Origin: Poecilobothrus nobilitatus
Taxonomy: Eukaryota > Arthropoda > Insecta > Diptera > Dolichopodidae
Direction of reading: 5' to 3'
DNA length: 64,000 nt
NCBI GenBank assembly: GCA_947095535.1
Contig: OX352772.1
Coordinates: 48,379,445-48,443,444, forward strand
In this document: positions 25,701 to 40,700 of the stretch, in pieces
How the letters are laid out: every line of letters begins with the position of its first letter
Position numbering within the stretch: position 1 is the first letter of the stretch
Program-made: the position numbers and the translations under genes
The notes under the pieces: generated by a model
Told to the model about the DNA's origin: nothing
Seen by the model: only the letters and a program-made list of their open reading frames with translations
Databases searched by the model: none

Positions 25701-28700
25701 CGTATATGTCACTAGTGAATGAATGATAAGAGTATAGATGTATATTATATAGCGCCGTATTTACATACATATATGTATTTTATTGTACTTATAAGAAATT
25801 ATTCTATCAATGGAATATTTAAATATAATATAATATAATATTTAAAATTATATTTACTGTTTTGTACTTAGTAAATTTAATATACATTTACCGCTTAGTA
25901 TTAAATGGTACTATAGAATATTTGAAAAAGTTTTGGATTGATATTATTTTAAAATACTAAAATATTAAAAAAATAATATTGTAAGCAGAGTGACAGGCTG
26001 TGAACATACTAACGGTTCGTACGGGTATCTAAGAGTTGACAAAGTCAACTGTATTCTTCCTCGTTTAAGTAAAATTTTATTATGAAGAATTAACTATAGA
26101 AATATATTTCTAACACATGAACTTAATGTTTAACCTATAACCGTTAAATTTCACTCTTCCTTCTAACACTAAAGTTTTTTAATGATTTCCTTCTTAAAGT
26201 AAATTTTAACCATTTTTTTATGTTATATATCTATACAGCTCCAAAAGCTTTAAATATATTTACTAAAGAAAGATAATTTTTCTCTGATAATTTTTGGGCT
26301 AACACTTTCTTATGAATTAGAGAACTCTTAGATTTGATTATTTATTTTTATCAAAACATTACCATTGATATTAGTATATTTTAAAAATTCGTAACTAAAA
26401 CTTACCCTACTATAATAAACCCTTTAATAAACCCTTTAAAGTTAAATGACTGAATTGCATCTCTATTAAATTGCTTAACTTTATAATTGACTGCATCGAA
26501 ATTATTTTGCTATCAACATCATGAAAATAAAATAAATTTTCCACTTTTTTTTAAAAAAGTCTTATAAATTCTAATGCGGAATATACACTTACAGGATATA
26601 TAGCAGATATTCCAAATTATATTTTAGTTTCTTGACAGGTTAAGGTACTAAGGTAGCAAACGTATCACAAAAAAAATGTAAAAATTAATTAAAATAATTA
26701 TTCCAGCAATCATAAAAATTTTTTCCACCCAATAAACTTAAAGGCTAAATTCTTCAATTGGAAATCAAAAAGACCGCAATTTAATTCCATATTAAGTAAT
26801 TTATTTGATTATATCAAAATATACAATTGATTAAGAATTATGAATAATATGATATATATATAGATATATATGTGTATATATATATATGTATATAATATAT
26901 ATATAAACCATTGTACTTATTTTGCATCAAGATCTTTAATTTTTGATAGAATGTAAAATGTAAAAAAAAATTGTGAAAATCAAGAGGCGCGTTCTTTAAT
27001 TTGACGGAATTACCCTATATAATAATACAATACCCTATATAATTAAGAAAAGGTATCATAATATCTAAATATATATCCTATATCTTACATATACGATGAA
27101 CATTCACAGATCTCTAAAAATAATTATTATTTTCCATTTTTAACATCTAATGACTCTTAAACAATGGGAAGTACAAAATTTTTTTTCTGAGGTAAATTAT
27201 GCTAATTCCTGATCTTAAAATTTAAAGGTCTTGAAAACTAAATACAAATATAATACAAAGCAACGAAATTCTTTTATTGTTTTCACAATCTATAAACTGC
27301 AAGAAATTATACAATCTTTATATTGAATTAATATGTAAAAAATTTCTTGTCGTGTGCCTTTATTATATGAAAAAGGATTTAATAAGATATAAACATTTAA
27401 AAATAAAGTTTTTTTCAACTTTGAGGTGCTGTTGACACCTATCCATGATTAAAATTTCATTACCCTACCGTAAACGGTGTATAAGTTTTGTAAATAGACG
27501 GACGGACGAACAAAATAAAACTAATAAGCAAATTTTTGAAAAGTATCATGAAAGATTTAAGATAAATAAAAATGATGATTTCCTCATGAACTCTAATATT
27601 ATTCTTGACAGATAGTTCGGATATTTTAAAGAAAATTTAAACAGCATAATTTAAGAAGTTAACGAAAGACTGAGGTTAATGAGATTTTAAGACCTTACAC
27701 AGATTATAAAAACAAAATATTTTTTCCTATAGAACTCCTTGGCGAAATCAAACAACGATTAAACGCAGCTTCGATGAATTAAGAAAATTAATATGATAAG
27801 AAAAAATCCTCCACAACTATCAATATACATTTTCCAAATCATTGGAAGATCAAATTTTTACTCTAAGGCAAATGTTAAGAAACGAGAAGTAAAAATAAAA
27901 AGTAAAATTAATATATTTACTTCTATATATTAATTTTGGAGTTCCCTGCTACACAACAATATTTCATACAGTCTAATTTCTTCAATTGATCACTTAGTTC
28001 AATTAGTATTGATCACTTAGTACAAGTCGAAATGCAATTTCTTGATACAATTTCAAGATCACGACATTGTGGTGTTGTCATAAAATCCATAACTCTTCAA
28101 ATAAATATAAAATTGTTAATATGTAAAATACAGGCTGTATCTATACTTATATAGATTTTTAGTTCGAAAACATCAAAATTTAGGTGTCTTTTAATGAAAA
28201 ATTTCAAAATAAACTACTTAGATGGTTGGAACAGAGTTAGTTAGTTAAATTAGTTCTTTTAATAATTCTAAATATTCGTTTATGTTTATAAAATATAAAC
28301 GCGTTACAGACATATTCAATTACTCTCAAATGTATTTCTATTACTAATTTATTATCAGAAACAAATTTTTAAAATTAAAACCACAGATAGTTATTGTCTT
28401 TATTAAAAACTTTTTTTTGCATTCGAGTTAAAAGTAAATAACAGTCAGCCAAATTAAATATGAAAATAATTACTTTTTTACATTTCTGGCTACTTAAACA
28501 TCAATTTGTAACAGAAGTTTAATTATATATATACAAATATGTGTATATATATATATCCATTAATAGAGTTGTATATTATTTAGAAAAAAATAATTTGCCA
28601 TAAATGGAAGATAATTTTCTTGATTGAATGGAAAAAAAAATGTTACTTAACAAGTTTTTAAAAGTAACATTCAACTTGAACTTTGTTTATAAATTCGTTA

Positions 28701-31700
28701 TAAATGCCTTCAGTTTTTCAAAATTTAACAAAATATATTATATATATATTATATGCAGTATGTATATATTAAATCATAAAGATTTCTTTTTAAATATTTT
28801 ATTTGAAATATCGAATTCGAATACATATTAAATATGAGATTTTTTTTTATGAGGTAAATTTTAAACATTGTTAACAGTTACTCAAGGTGTTCCAATTGTG
28901 AAAACCCAGCTTAATCTTTAGGTTTGATTAAGTCATTAAAAAACTTTAAGAAACCAAAAAATCTAAGGAGGATATAATCTGAGGAAAAACATCTTTTTTT
29001 GTTTTTTCTTTATTTTTGACTATTTTACAATTTTTTTACAATAATTTCAAAACCTTTTTAAAAAACATAAAAATCAACCCATAAAGTTAAGGGATCGCAA
29101 ACAAATTAACTTAGTGAGCTTTTGTACTAAAGAGGTTGATCTTTTTAAACATTTTGCAAGTTTTCAAATCAATTAATTAAGTCGCTTAAGCAGGACAAAA
29201 AAAAAAACATTTAAAAAACTTCGTTGGGCCCTCGTGCCTAAACGGGTTACTAGAACTAAATAAAAATTTGTTTCAGGTTTTCTTTCAGACAATGAAATCA
29301 CCTTACAAAATAGGACATAAATCGGAAATATAAATTTTTTTGGAAACCCGCCGGGCCAAATTCGGCATATATATTGCAACTAAGTTTTTTCGGTACACCC
29401 CTAAAGCTAAGTAGAAAACCTGTGCAAATTTTAAACTCAATCGCTCAAACCGTTTAGACAACACAAGGAAAAAATCAAAAAACTCTAACAGACTCTCGTG
29501 CCGCAATGGGTTAATGAACAAAAACGTGATATACGTGATATAGCCTATAACTTCTTCCAGACTTCCAAAAATGTTGCTGCAAAACTTGGTTGCCAAATCG
29601 AACCGGTGGTTTTCACGTAAATTTATAAGACAAACAAACACATATATAAACAAACATTTTATTATTAGATTTAGTATATTCTTAATTTCTAATCGGATGA
29701 ATATGTTCACAAATATTATTTTGGGAGAAAAGATTTTTCTATTCTTTTTTTTTTTTGCGACTTACAAAGTTTCGAAAAACCTGTAGACATTCATTTATTT
29801 TTAAAGTGATTTGAAAAAATTTCACTATCACTAAGAATTCGATTTCAAAGTGACTTTTTATATAAAGTACAGACACACTACTGTGACTGAATTTAACGAA
29901 ACAGTGAAAATATTAACTTATAAACTCATTGTAGTAATACAATAAAAAACGCGCTAACTTGACTGAGGTTAATGAGATTTTAAGACCTTACACAGATTAT
30001 AAAAACAAAATATTTTTTCCTATAGAAAGCATTTATAAAATCTTTGTTACCGTATAAGAAAATTACAAAATAACGTAGATCTTTTATAACACAATGAAAC
30101 ACCGGATAATTGTTTCTGCAAACATGTATTCAGTTTTAAATGAATTTCCTGAACTCAATCTTCATGTAATTTATTATACATATTCTAAAAATTATCTAAT
30201 CCCTTTCAATCTAATATTTTTCACAACAAATTTAATATTTTTTTTTTTATAAACAAAAACCTACCTCAATTTTTTTATAATCCCCTCACTATATTTGCAA
30301 CAAAAAATTAATTTATGAACTTATCATATTTTTGAAATGAAATTAAAAACAATAAACTTGAAATTTGAAATTTCTTGTTTAACATGTTTTTCAATTACAT
30401 ATACTTTAACTAAATCATCAGCAACATTAGTTTTGAAAACTTTAGTTATATTCGTTATAACAACCCCATAATTAAATTATAAAATATTGCTAAGTAATAA
30501 ATATAAAAGAAAAAGAAAGGAAAAATCAGGAAAAATTAAAAAAAAAATATATATATATATATATATAAAAATTCACAATTCATTACCATAAATATAAAGT
30601 CATTGATCCAACAGTTGTTTTTATTGTTATACATGTTGTTATAAAGTTAAGTACTTCCTAATAATGATTAATTTGGTGCTGGTATGTGTTTGATTATCTC
30701 AGAAAATGGTATATACTTATAGGAAATTTTAATAGTAATCTAATCCTTAGTATTATCAAAATAAATAAAAGGTGGTTTAATTCCAAAGTACAGAATACCA
30801 TATGAGAATAGAACTATATATATATGTAATACATACAATCAAATTGTATAACAGAATACTTCTCTAGTTATAACATAACTATACCTTTTTTAATTTCTTC
30901 TTCAGCTTCCTTCTTCCGTTTAGTACTATAGATCACACAGCATTTTAATTAATTTTTACAATAGACCAACAATTGTTTTCTATTAAACTTGCAATTTTCA
31001 ATCACATGCCTTTAATGCTCCACAAAATAAAAGTTTAACTTCTTCTCCCTTAAAACGAAATAATAGTTTGTATTTTGTTTATTTTACTTTTTACTCTTTC
31101 AATGTTTTGACGTTCATGAGAATAACGTTCAGCACTTAAGAGTAATGTAAAATCTTAGCAAAATATAACCATATCTTTATATTAATATTTAATCTATATA
31201 TCTATCTCTATTTTAAAAAACATTCTTATCATTCTAATTACAGTTTAATATAAAATGTCAAAAATGAGATACATCTTAAATTTCCCGTCAACTTAGCCAT
31301 GAAGTATATGTCATAACATAAGGCTCATTATAAAACAGCATATACAATCAATACTTCATATGTTCCTTAAACATTCACACCTTTTGTATAATCACACAGC
31401 AATTTTTGCATTCGTCCCTTAAGCATTTGATAATCCACTGTAAAGTGTTAAACATTTAAAAATGAATTTCACTTTTATTAAATGACCTAAAGTTTCTTGG
31501 CAACTAAGCCATGAAGTATAAGTCATTAGATTAGATTATTATTAGATTATTACTATTTAAGGAATATCAGTAACACTACGACCTTTTGATGTAAATCTAT
31601 TTTGCTACCTTCGATTATTACATGTTGTGAATTTTGCCTCCACTTATAAAACTTCTGACTTTCTCATACTGCCTCTAAGAAAATGATTTATTGCTGGCAG

Positions 31701-34700
31701 TTCATCTGCGGCAAAGGAATATGCTCCTATGTACATATATCTTGTTCGTTAATTTCTGAGTATCTGTCCTTAAGATTCTTCTTCTTGTTGACAGAATTTA
31801 CATGTACCATTCATTCTTTATTCTAATATATATCATAGTATAGGGCCGGTTACAAAACAGCATATAATCAATGCTTCATGTGTCCCTTAAACATTCGATC
31901 ACTCTTTGTATAATCATACATAATTAATTTTATATGTCCCTTAAACATTCGATCACCCTAAGTTTAAAACCTAAATAGTCTAAATATGAACACAAACAAT
32001 TTTACTTGAAATAAATTATAATTTAAAATAAAAAAAAAAAACAATTTTTTATAAGGAAAAACGATATCTACAAGTTTCATTAAAGTACCGGTCGATATCT
32101 ATAGACATTATATAGATATTTGATAGATGATGGGGTATTATTTTTTTTATATATAAAAATATATAATACGTCTCATACTCTCATATCATTCCAATGTATT
32201 CATTCCAATGTATACAAATAAAAATAATAATGAATTTTTTAACACACTATAAAAAAAACAATAAAAAAAAATAAAAACATATAACGATCTGGTTCAACAA
32301 CTTTCTCACAACATAAAAATGCTGATCTAAATAAAGCAACAAATGAAATATTTTTATATTACACTATAACTAATTTTCTAATAAAATAACAAATTGATGC
32401 ATTTTTTAATTTATAATATAGCAATAATTTTTTTTCTTTTTTTTTACTTTTTTTTTTCTTCTGTTTAATGCAAAAATTTAATACTCATTAAATTCAAATT
32501 CAAATATATTGAAGATAAACCTGTATCTAGAAAATGGTGTATATACTTGTATATAATAATACTAATAGTATTTAGTTGGGATGCTGTAACGGGTATATTT
32601 TTATTATCCGGATTTCTTTTTAATTAAACGCGCAAGCACAACTTATAAACAACTTCAATATCAAACAAACAAACAAACAAACATATAATAACAACAACAT
32701 TAATAATTAAATATTAATAAGATTGAAAGTGATGGCAAAAACAAAAACAGAAATATTTCATTAAAACCATCTCTAACATATAATCAACATGTATCATACA
32801 ATATAATATTTGTTTGTTTTTATTTTCATGGTTTCATTTTTTAAGATTTGAATCAAATCACGATCTAAATTTTTTTTCCTATTTCCAGTGTTGATTTTGT
32901 CTTTGATCAAGAGTCGCGTATAAAAAGAAATTCTTTTACTACAAAAAAAAATAAAAAATTAAAAATTGTTTTTATTATTTTATTAACGGTTTGATTATAG
33001 TGATCTGCACTGCATTATCCTCGGATTTCTAAATACAATTTTAATTATCCTTCAGGATGAATGCAATATTAAATTTTTTTGCTCGCTTACAAAATTTGGA
33101 TATATTTATCGCATTATGTAAGTGATAACTATAGTGATTACTATATTAATAATAATTCTAATTTGATAAAAGGATAATCATAAGGATATCATATAAGGAT
33201 TAAATAAATAAAGCATTAAATTTATTTTGTTAAATTTTCATTATAAGGCAACAAATGAGCATGCTAAAAAAAAAAAAATATAAACAAAATTAAAATTAAA
33301 TATTTAACTAATTAAAATAAAAAAAAATTATAAAAAGAATTTTGTGAAGATTCTCAGATGTATGTGATATCAGTTAACATCCAATAATGCATTTTATGAA
33401 TTACATTTCTTATACATTTTATTCTACTAAATCATCTCAAATATTGGCTAATAAATTGTGAATCTTTAAAAATTATATTACTTAGCATTACCGGTAATTT
33501 GCCAAGTAAACAATAATATGTTATATACTAAAAGCACTGTATGTTAAGTAGAGGATCGTTTGAAGATCAAATTAAATATGACAATTCTGAATTTATTACT
33601 TTTATTGCTGTAATAAATTATACTAAATTCATTCTTATATAAACATTTTGTAATATAAGAAAAACAACTAATCCTCGAATTGATTATTTTTTTTTTTAAT
33701 GCATTTCTCTGCCACATAAATGTGGACAGGAAATTACACAGCTTTTCCTGTTCAGACGTGGCTGTACATGTCGTAAGGGGGGAATAATCTTACGACGTGT
33801 GTGCGATTCGAACCCACACTCTCTCGGTGTTTACAGCATAGGCCACCTTATCTTATCTTATCCACTAGGCCACCAAGGCCCCATTGATTATTACATACTA
33901 GCAAGAAAATCGGTTGTTCATATACAACACATTATATGTACTTGCGTCCTCAAAAAATATATTTTAATTATGTATATGAGTCGTAGACCACGCGTTACTA
34001 TATCATAAGAGTCAAGTGAGAAACTTGAAAATTTGAGAAAACAAATCGATTGTGCCTTTACCTTTAACAATGATGATCTTTTAATTATGGTTTCCACAAC
34101 TACTCGAACCTCTGACGTTAGACTAATCAAATTTCCCAGAAGCTGTGTGCTTAAAACTTAACTTCGTTAACAAGTCGACAACATTTTAAATACCCAGCTT
34201 AATTATGCTCATTTAAAAAAAAACAGAAGTTATGTAACAGCTACCCAAACCTGCAGCTAACAAAATTTTAAGAGATCTTTGCCATAATGCTGCATTCATA
34301 ATGGATACCTTATATACGCACCTCTATATACACACCCTATAGACACACCCACCTCTATATACGCAGTCAGCTGTCAAAATAAAATTGAAATGTATTAAAT
34401 ATTATGAAATTATTTACTATAAATCGTCGGTCGTCGTTTCGGAGTTGTGGAAAAGTTACTTAAATTTTAATTTTTTTCGTTTTTTATACGAATTCAAGGC
34501 TAAAATAATTGAATAGTATCAATATAAAAAGAACTCGTCTTTTGCAATAATTTTAAAAAAAATTTCAAACTCATTTTAAAATGTTAAAGAAACAAGATAT
34601 AAGTAAATATTAGTTAAAATAGAGAAAGGTCAAAATTTAGTAAAAGTAAAAATTTTATTTTTCTTAACTTTTTCTCTCAAACTCAAATTTTATTATGGAT

Positions 34701-37700
34701 ACTCTTTTGTAGACTCCGTAAAGGCTATACATATAGTAAGCCAAAGAAGATCATTAATTATAGATCCACCATAAAACTTAGTTTGTTTTGACAATATTTC
34801 AGATATTTAGCTTAATTAGTTCACTGAAAAAAGCTCATATAAAGAAAGAAGTTGTCGGTAGAACTTATTCAATTTCAATGGTGAAACCAATAAAAATTTC
34901 AGAATCCTAGCTCCATTATTTTTTGAGTTTTCGTGCGGACTAATGGACGTACATAGCTAAATCGATTAAGAATTCGATCATGAATAAAAATATATTCTTC
35001 AAATACTTTTTCATATTTATTTCGTCCACTTTAAGATATCACAAACGTAATGACAAATACATTATACCCTTGAACTATGTTCCTAAGGATAAAAATGAAT
35101 TAAGGATTATATAGGAATACAAAAGCTTTTTAACTCTAACTCGATTTTAAAATCAATAGACAGAATATTTTTGCTACTTTGACACATCGATATTAACAGT
35201 TACAGAAGCATTTTTCAGATAAATCAGCGAAGTTCTTTCAGCCTTCTTTCATCTTTCATTAAAACTCACAAACATTAAAAAATTATATTAGAAAAATGAC
35301 AACGAAAAAATGTAATACTTCATTGAAAATTTTATTAAGTTACAACGGCATTTTTGACGTTTTCAACACGCTGTTGTCATTTTTCAAGCAGTATTTATGA
35401 CGTCTTATGTCTTAATGTTTTAAAGAGCATATGAGTTAATCGTTCTAGATGTAGTTTTGTAATAAATTATCAAATAATGAATACTTGTAAATTACATTTT
35501 AGATATGAATTCTAATTTTATTTAGTCGAAATAATTATGGATATTGCCAAATTCACGTATAATTTAATATTTTATTTAACATATCATTAAATTTTTTATA
35601 GAATGCACTTCGAAACTCAAATTACATTACAACAAATTAATATGTAACTTTTATAAAATGTTCATGGCTTGCAAAATATAATTACAATTACTATGTCAAC
35701 TTTTACAAAATTTTTTTGAAGATATTTAATAAAAAAACAAAAAAATCCAATCAAATGTATTCATTTAAAATTAATTATAATGAACATTCTAACTTTGAAA
35801 TCATTATTAATTTATTACAAAGTTAGAATGTTAAACAATCTATTGTTATGACTCTGATTTATAATGATTTACATTATATATAATTATTTCAATCAATCGT
35901 CTGTGAAAATAATATTTCATGATACATAGGTACTGCTAGATACATAGGTATATGCTAAATAATATAAAATGTAAATATATAGACATTATTGATTGTTAAT
36001 GAAGGTACAATTACAATTGAGTACTTATATGATACAATTCAATTATTTAGTATAAATGTTCCTTTAATTTATTTAAAAAAGTGAAACGATCACAATAAAG
36101 CACGCTTCTAGAGAATTTGACCACTGTATAATCAGGAGAAAAATTATAAACATACCGCGGAAACGAAATCGAAAATGGCACAGTAAAGTCTAATCTAACC
36201 ATAACGTTGATAGATATTGCGGACGTAGAGTTATCGCACTCTGGGCAAAACACTGAGTCACCAATCGCTGCGAGTGGTTTCGTTCCTCGAGATCGTTATA
36301 CACGAAATGATTTCTGAAATGAACCAGACAATAAAAAGATAAATAAAGTTCCAAAGCTTAATAGAACAGATTTGAGAGGCTTTTCATGGGAACTTAACTC
36401 GTGAATCCACAGACTAACTGTGCCTGATAAGTGAAGAGCAAATCACTGAGAAGAGGAACACAAATTTTATTCCTTATAATAAAATATAAACAATAACACA
36501 CTGACACACACCTTATACTAGATCATTCATGGTCTTCATAATCGAACCAACTAATAAAACTTTTAATTTGTACGAATAAATTTAAGTAGATCTCCATAAG
36601 TTTAGTGAAAAAATTGGTCCCTTTGATAAAATTAAAATATCAATGAAATTTTTTTTCTTATGGAGTATTACAGTTCCGTTTTCTCAATCTCCAAAGACAA
36701 ACAAAAGCATGCAGGTTTAACTGAATTTAATTTGAAGCAACTTACATTTTTAAATAAAGTTTCCTTAGTTAGTTTTTCTTAATGGTTTCAAGTTACAAAT
36801 TCATGTTACATATTATAGCTTGGGCAACATATAGTTTTAGGTTACATATTATAGGTTATGATAATTTTGTTTTGTAAATTTGGTTACTTTAAAAGATATA
36901 AAGTATGTATCGGTCTCATCGGAAAAGTCAAAAAAATGTATTTGATTTGTCGAAAATCGAAAAAATTAAAATTTTCATTTTAAATTGTCGATACAATACA
37001 ACAATAACACAATGCCTGATTTGACTTTTTCGATCATAAATTATGCGATGCCCGCCATTTATGTAATTGAAATTAAAGTTGAAGTTTATAACAAATTAAA
37101 AATGAATAAAAAATTATTTTCAATTATTAAAAATTAATTCAATTGAAAAAAAATGAATAAGAATTTATTTTCATCAAAACTTGCCTAGATTCGTCCATTA
37201 TTCAACAAAAAAAAAACTCAAAATAACAAAGAACTGAAATGAGTGAACAGAAAATTTTGAATTCTTAATTTGTCTGATATTTCAGTATTTACAATGTCGC
37301 AAACATATTATCAAACGATTTTCGATCATAACAGATCCTGAAAATTTTTTTTTGTCATTTCAGATCATAAGACGATGTGTTAAATACATCGCAAATGCAT
37401 TTCCGATGAAACGGTATTACATTAAATTTTTTGCTTTGGAGTAACGGGCACGGACCCCTAATATTTTTGAATCCCGCACCTACTAAAAAAGTGTATACGT
37501 TTTTAAGAGACATAATTTTAATAGCCTGTGCTGCTGATTGAATTTGTTTATTTGTTATATATTTAAATAAAATATCGTATAGCTGAAGTTTCAAATTTTT
37601 ATAGATAAATAACAAATGACAAAGTGATAATATATTATTAAATCGATTATGAAGATATAATATAATTCTTTAAATTTCATTAATGGGCAATTCCAATTGT

Positions 37701-40700
37701 AATATAACTTTAATCTAATGAATTTTTTTTTTGTTTTTTTTTTTCTTAATTATTATGACTTATGTTGCAAAAATTAATTTATAATAATAACATTACTAAA
37801 AATATCTCTTTCAAACATAATTTTTAAGTCATCAAAATTATGCAATTTTTTTTTTTTTTTGTTTTTTTGTTGTTTTTTTTTTTTGTTTTATGTACTTTAC
37901 AAATCAAATTACAAAATCTTTGCAAATAATTCAGTATATATTTTGTCTATAATAACAATTAAATACAACTAAATATAAAAAAGTATTTGATATATGCAAT
38001 AATATAAATATTGAAATAATATTTTCTCATATTAAAAAAAAAAATAAACTAAAAAAGAAAACAAAAAAAAAAAAAAACAATTTAAATGGCTGAATAATTT
38101 TTTAATAGTTTTAATTTATTTTGTGAGTCAGTAGCTATACCTAACAATTGGTTACGCTTATTGCAAATTTTAAGATTTCAGTACAGGAAATTGAAATTTT
38201 TTTTTTCTCTTCTTCTATTTTGTATTTTATACAAAAATATAAAATTAAAATATTTCCACTTCCGATTTAAGTAAAAGTATATAAATATACATACATACAT
38301 ATATGTATACATTTATATTTATTTATTATACCCGTATGAACTATGTTCAAGGGTATAATCAATTTGCCATTACGTTTGTGACACCTTAAAGGAGTCGAGC
38401 TAGATATAGTGTCAAAGGTATGGATCGGCTCAGAATCGAATTCTGAGTCGATTAAGCCATGTACGTCCGTCCGTCCGTCCGCACGATAACTCAAAAAATA
38501 AAGGAGCTAGGGGGCTGAAATTTTTTTTACGTCACTTTTGCAAAATCGTTAGTTTTGCTATTTAAATCCAACATTTTCGGCCGCCGGGTTCGAGTAGCTG
38601 CCATACAACTTCTATCTTTATATAGAAATAACTCAGTATCTATTCAATCTAGGTATCTGAAATTTTGCAAATGATGATCGAGTTTTATGGCAACAACTTC
38701 TGTAACATTTGGTTGTGATGATATCACAGGTTCGGATAGTTGCCATACAACTTCTCTTTTTAAATGAAAATAACTCAGTGTCTATTGGAGCTAGCTATCT
38801 GAAATTTAGTGAAAAAGGGTCCAGTTGCATGCCAAAAACTTTTGTAAAATTTGATGGGTCTAAAGCAGCCGGTTCAGGCATTTTGCATTTCTTGGAATTT
38901 AATGAAGCTAGGCGCAATAGATTCGGGTAGCTATCATACAACTCCACAATTTACATAAATATATCTCTGTAGTTCGGTACAAAACATCTGAATGTTTTTA
39001 AAAGATGATCAAGTTTTATAGAAACAGGATATATTATGTTCATACGGGTATCCCAGAGTTGACACAGTCTACTCTACTGCACTCTTCCTCGTTATAAATT
39101 AAAATTAACCTGATTTTTTTAATTCAATATAATTTAACACATTTTAAAGATGTTTCTAGCAACATGCTGCAGGAACAAAAAGTATATAATATGTAATAAT
39201 AAAATAACGTGTGAAAGTGTTTATTTTTTTTTTTGTCTGTAAAAATATTATGGAAGTAAGTTTATATTTTTGTCCCACACTAATTTGAAAAAAAAAAAAA
39301 AAAAACATTTTAATTTCATCTTCATTTTTGTTAACAATTTTAATTATAGGGTAGGTATTGCTAATGATGTAATCATAAATTTTAATATAAATTTATTAAT
39401 TTAAATATTTTGGTTTTTTTTTTTTTTTTTTTTTTTGAACCAAAATTATAGCATATAAAGAAAAATGTCTACTATTTGAATAAATATAGACCTTTCCTAT
39501 AACAAAATTATTTCCTATATTGTATGAAGGTTGTATTAAAAACTGTTTATTAAAATAATTATTATAATTATTATTTTGTTTTAGGTTATGAATTTTAATT
39601 AAAACTTTATATTTAATTTTCTTCTTCAGCTTTATTTTGCCTTTTTTAAACAATTATTTTAAATTAATAAAAAAAAAAAAAAAAACAACATACAAATTAG
39701 AATAGTTGCGTATTTCGAGTATATCGAGACCTATTTATTTAAATTTTGAGATTGTATCATAGTTATTCGAACCAGCTGCTCTAGACATACCAAAATTGTA
39801 CAGAAGTCGTTGGCATAAAACTTAAATTCTTTTGACAAGATTTTAATTATCTCAGCTTATATAACTAGTTAGTTTAGATCGTATATAAAAAAAAAAGTTA
39901 TATGACAGCTACCCGAATCTGCTACTGCTAGAGCAAGAAAATTAGCATAAGTCATTCACATAAGACTTAACCTTTTTTCACAAAATTTAAGTCACGTAAC
40001 TTCAATAGACACTAAGTTATTTCATATTAAGAAAGAAGTTGTAGAACAGCTACTTGAACACGTCGTTCCAACTTGCTCAATTTCAATGACGCAACTAACA
40101 ATATTACAAAGATGAAATGGTAAATATTCGGGAGCTTATCCCCATTATTTTTAAACTTATCTTGCGGACAGGAGGACAGGCGTACACCGATTAAATCAAT
40201 TAAGAATTCAATTCTGAACTTGAATATAATAATATACTTTGTCATATTTATCGTATTTATCGTTTCCTTTATGATGTCATACACATTAATGGCAAATTTT
40301 AAAAACAGAAAAGCATTAATAAAGGAAAATAATTTATATTTTTTTTTTTTTGATGCTAGGTTTATTGTCAAATATAATTCAAAACAAATTTATTACAATA
40401 GATATATTTCATTTTACGAAATTTCCAAGAATTGTATAGGTACTTTTATTTTCTTTTCATTAAAAATTTTTAAAATGTTCTTTATTCGTTGTGATTAAAA
40501 GATTTCGTTACCTTTTGATAATTCCCATATATTTAAAGGTTAAAATGTGAGGTTTTTTAAATAAGCGGGATAAGTACATAGAATTATATTGGATTATATT
40601 AACCTAAGAAATTTAATAAAATAATTAAATAAAATTTTAAAAAGTATAGATTTCCAAATGATTCCATCAAAAATTTAAAAATGAAAACTTTTATTTTACA

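Noticed and set aside
29303..29710. 135-residue minus-strand ORF as a gene
   Set aside because: The longest non-forked ORF on the minus strand, but Phe/Leu/Lys-rich without domain signs, overlapped by an open + frame, and lies in old repeat DNA.
40027..40371. 114-residue minus-strand ORF
   Set aside because: Runs through a family B repeat and its edge; a near-identical repeat copy at 44.7-45.3 kb shows that the sequence is mobile DNA.
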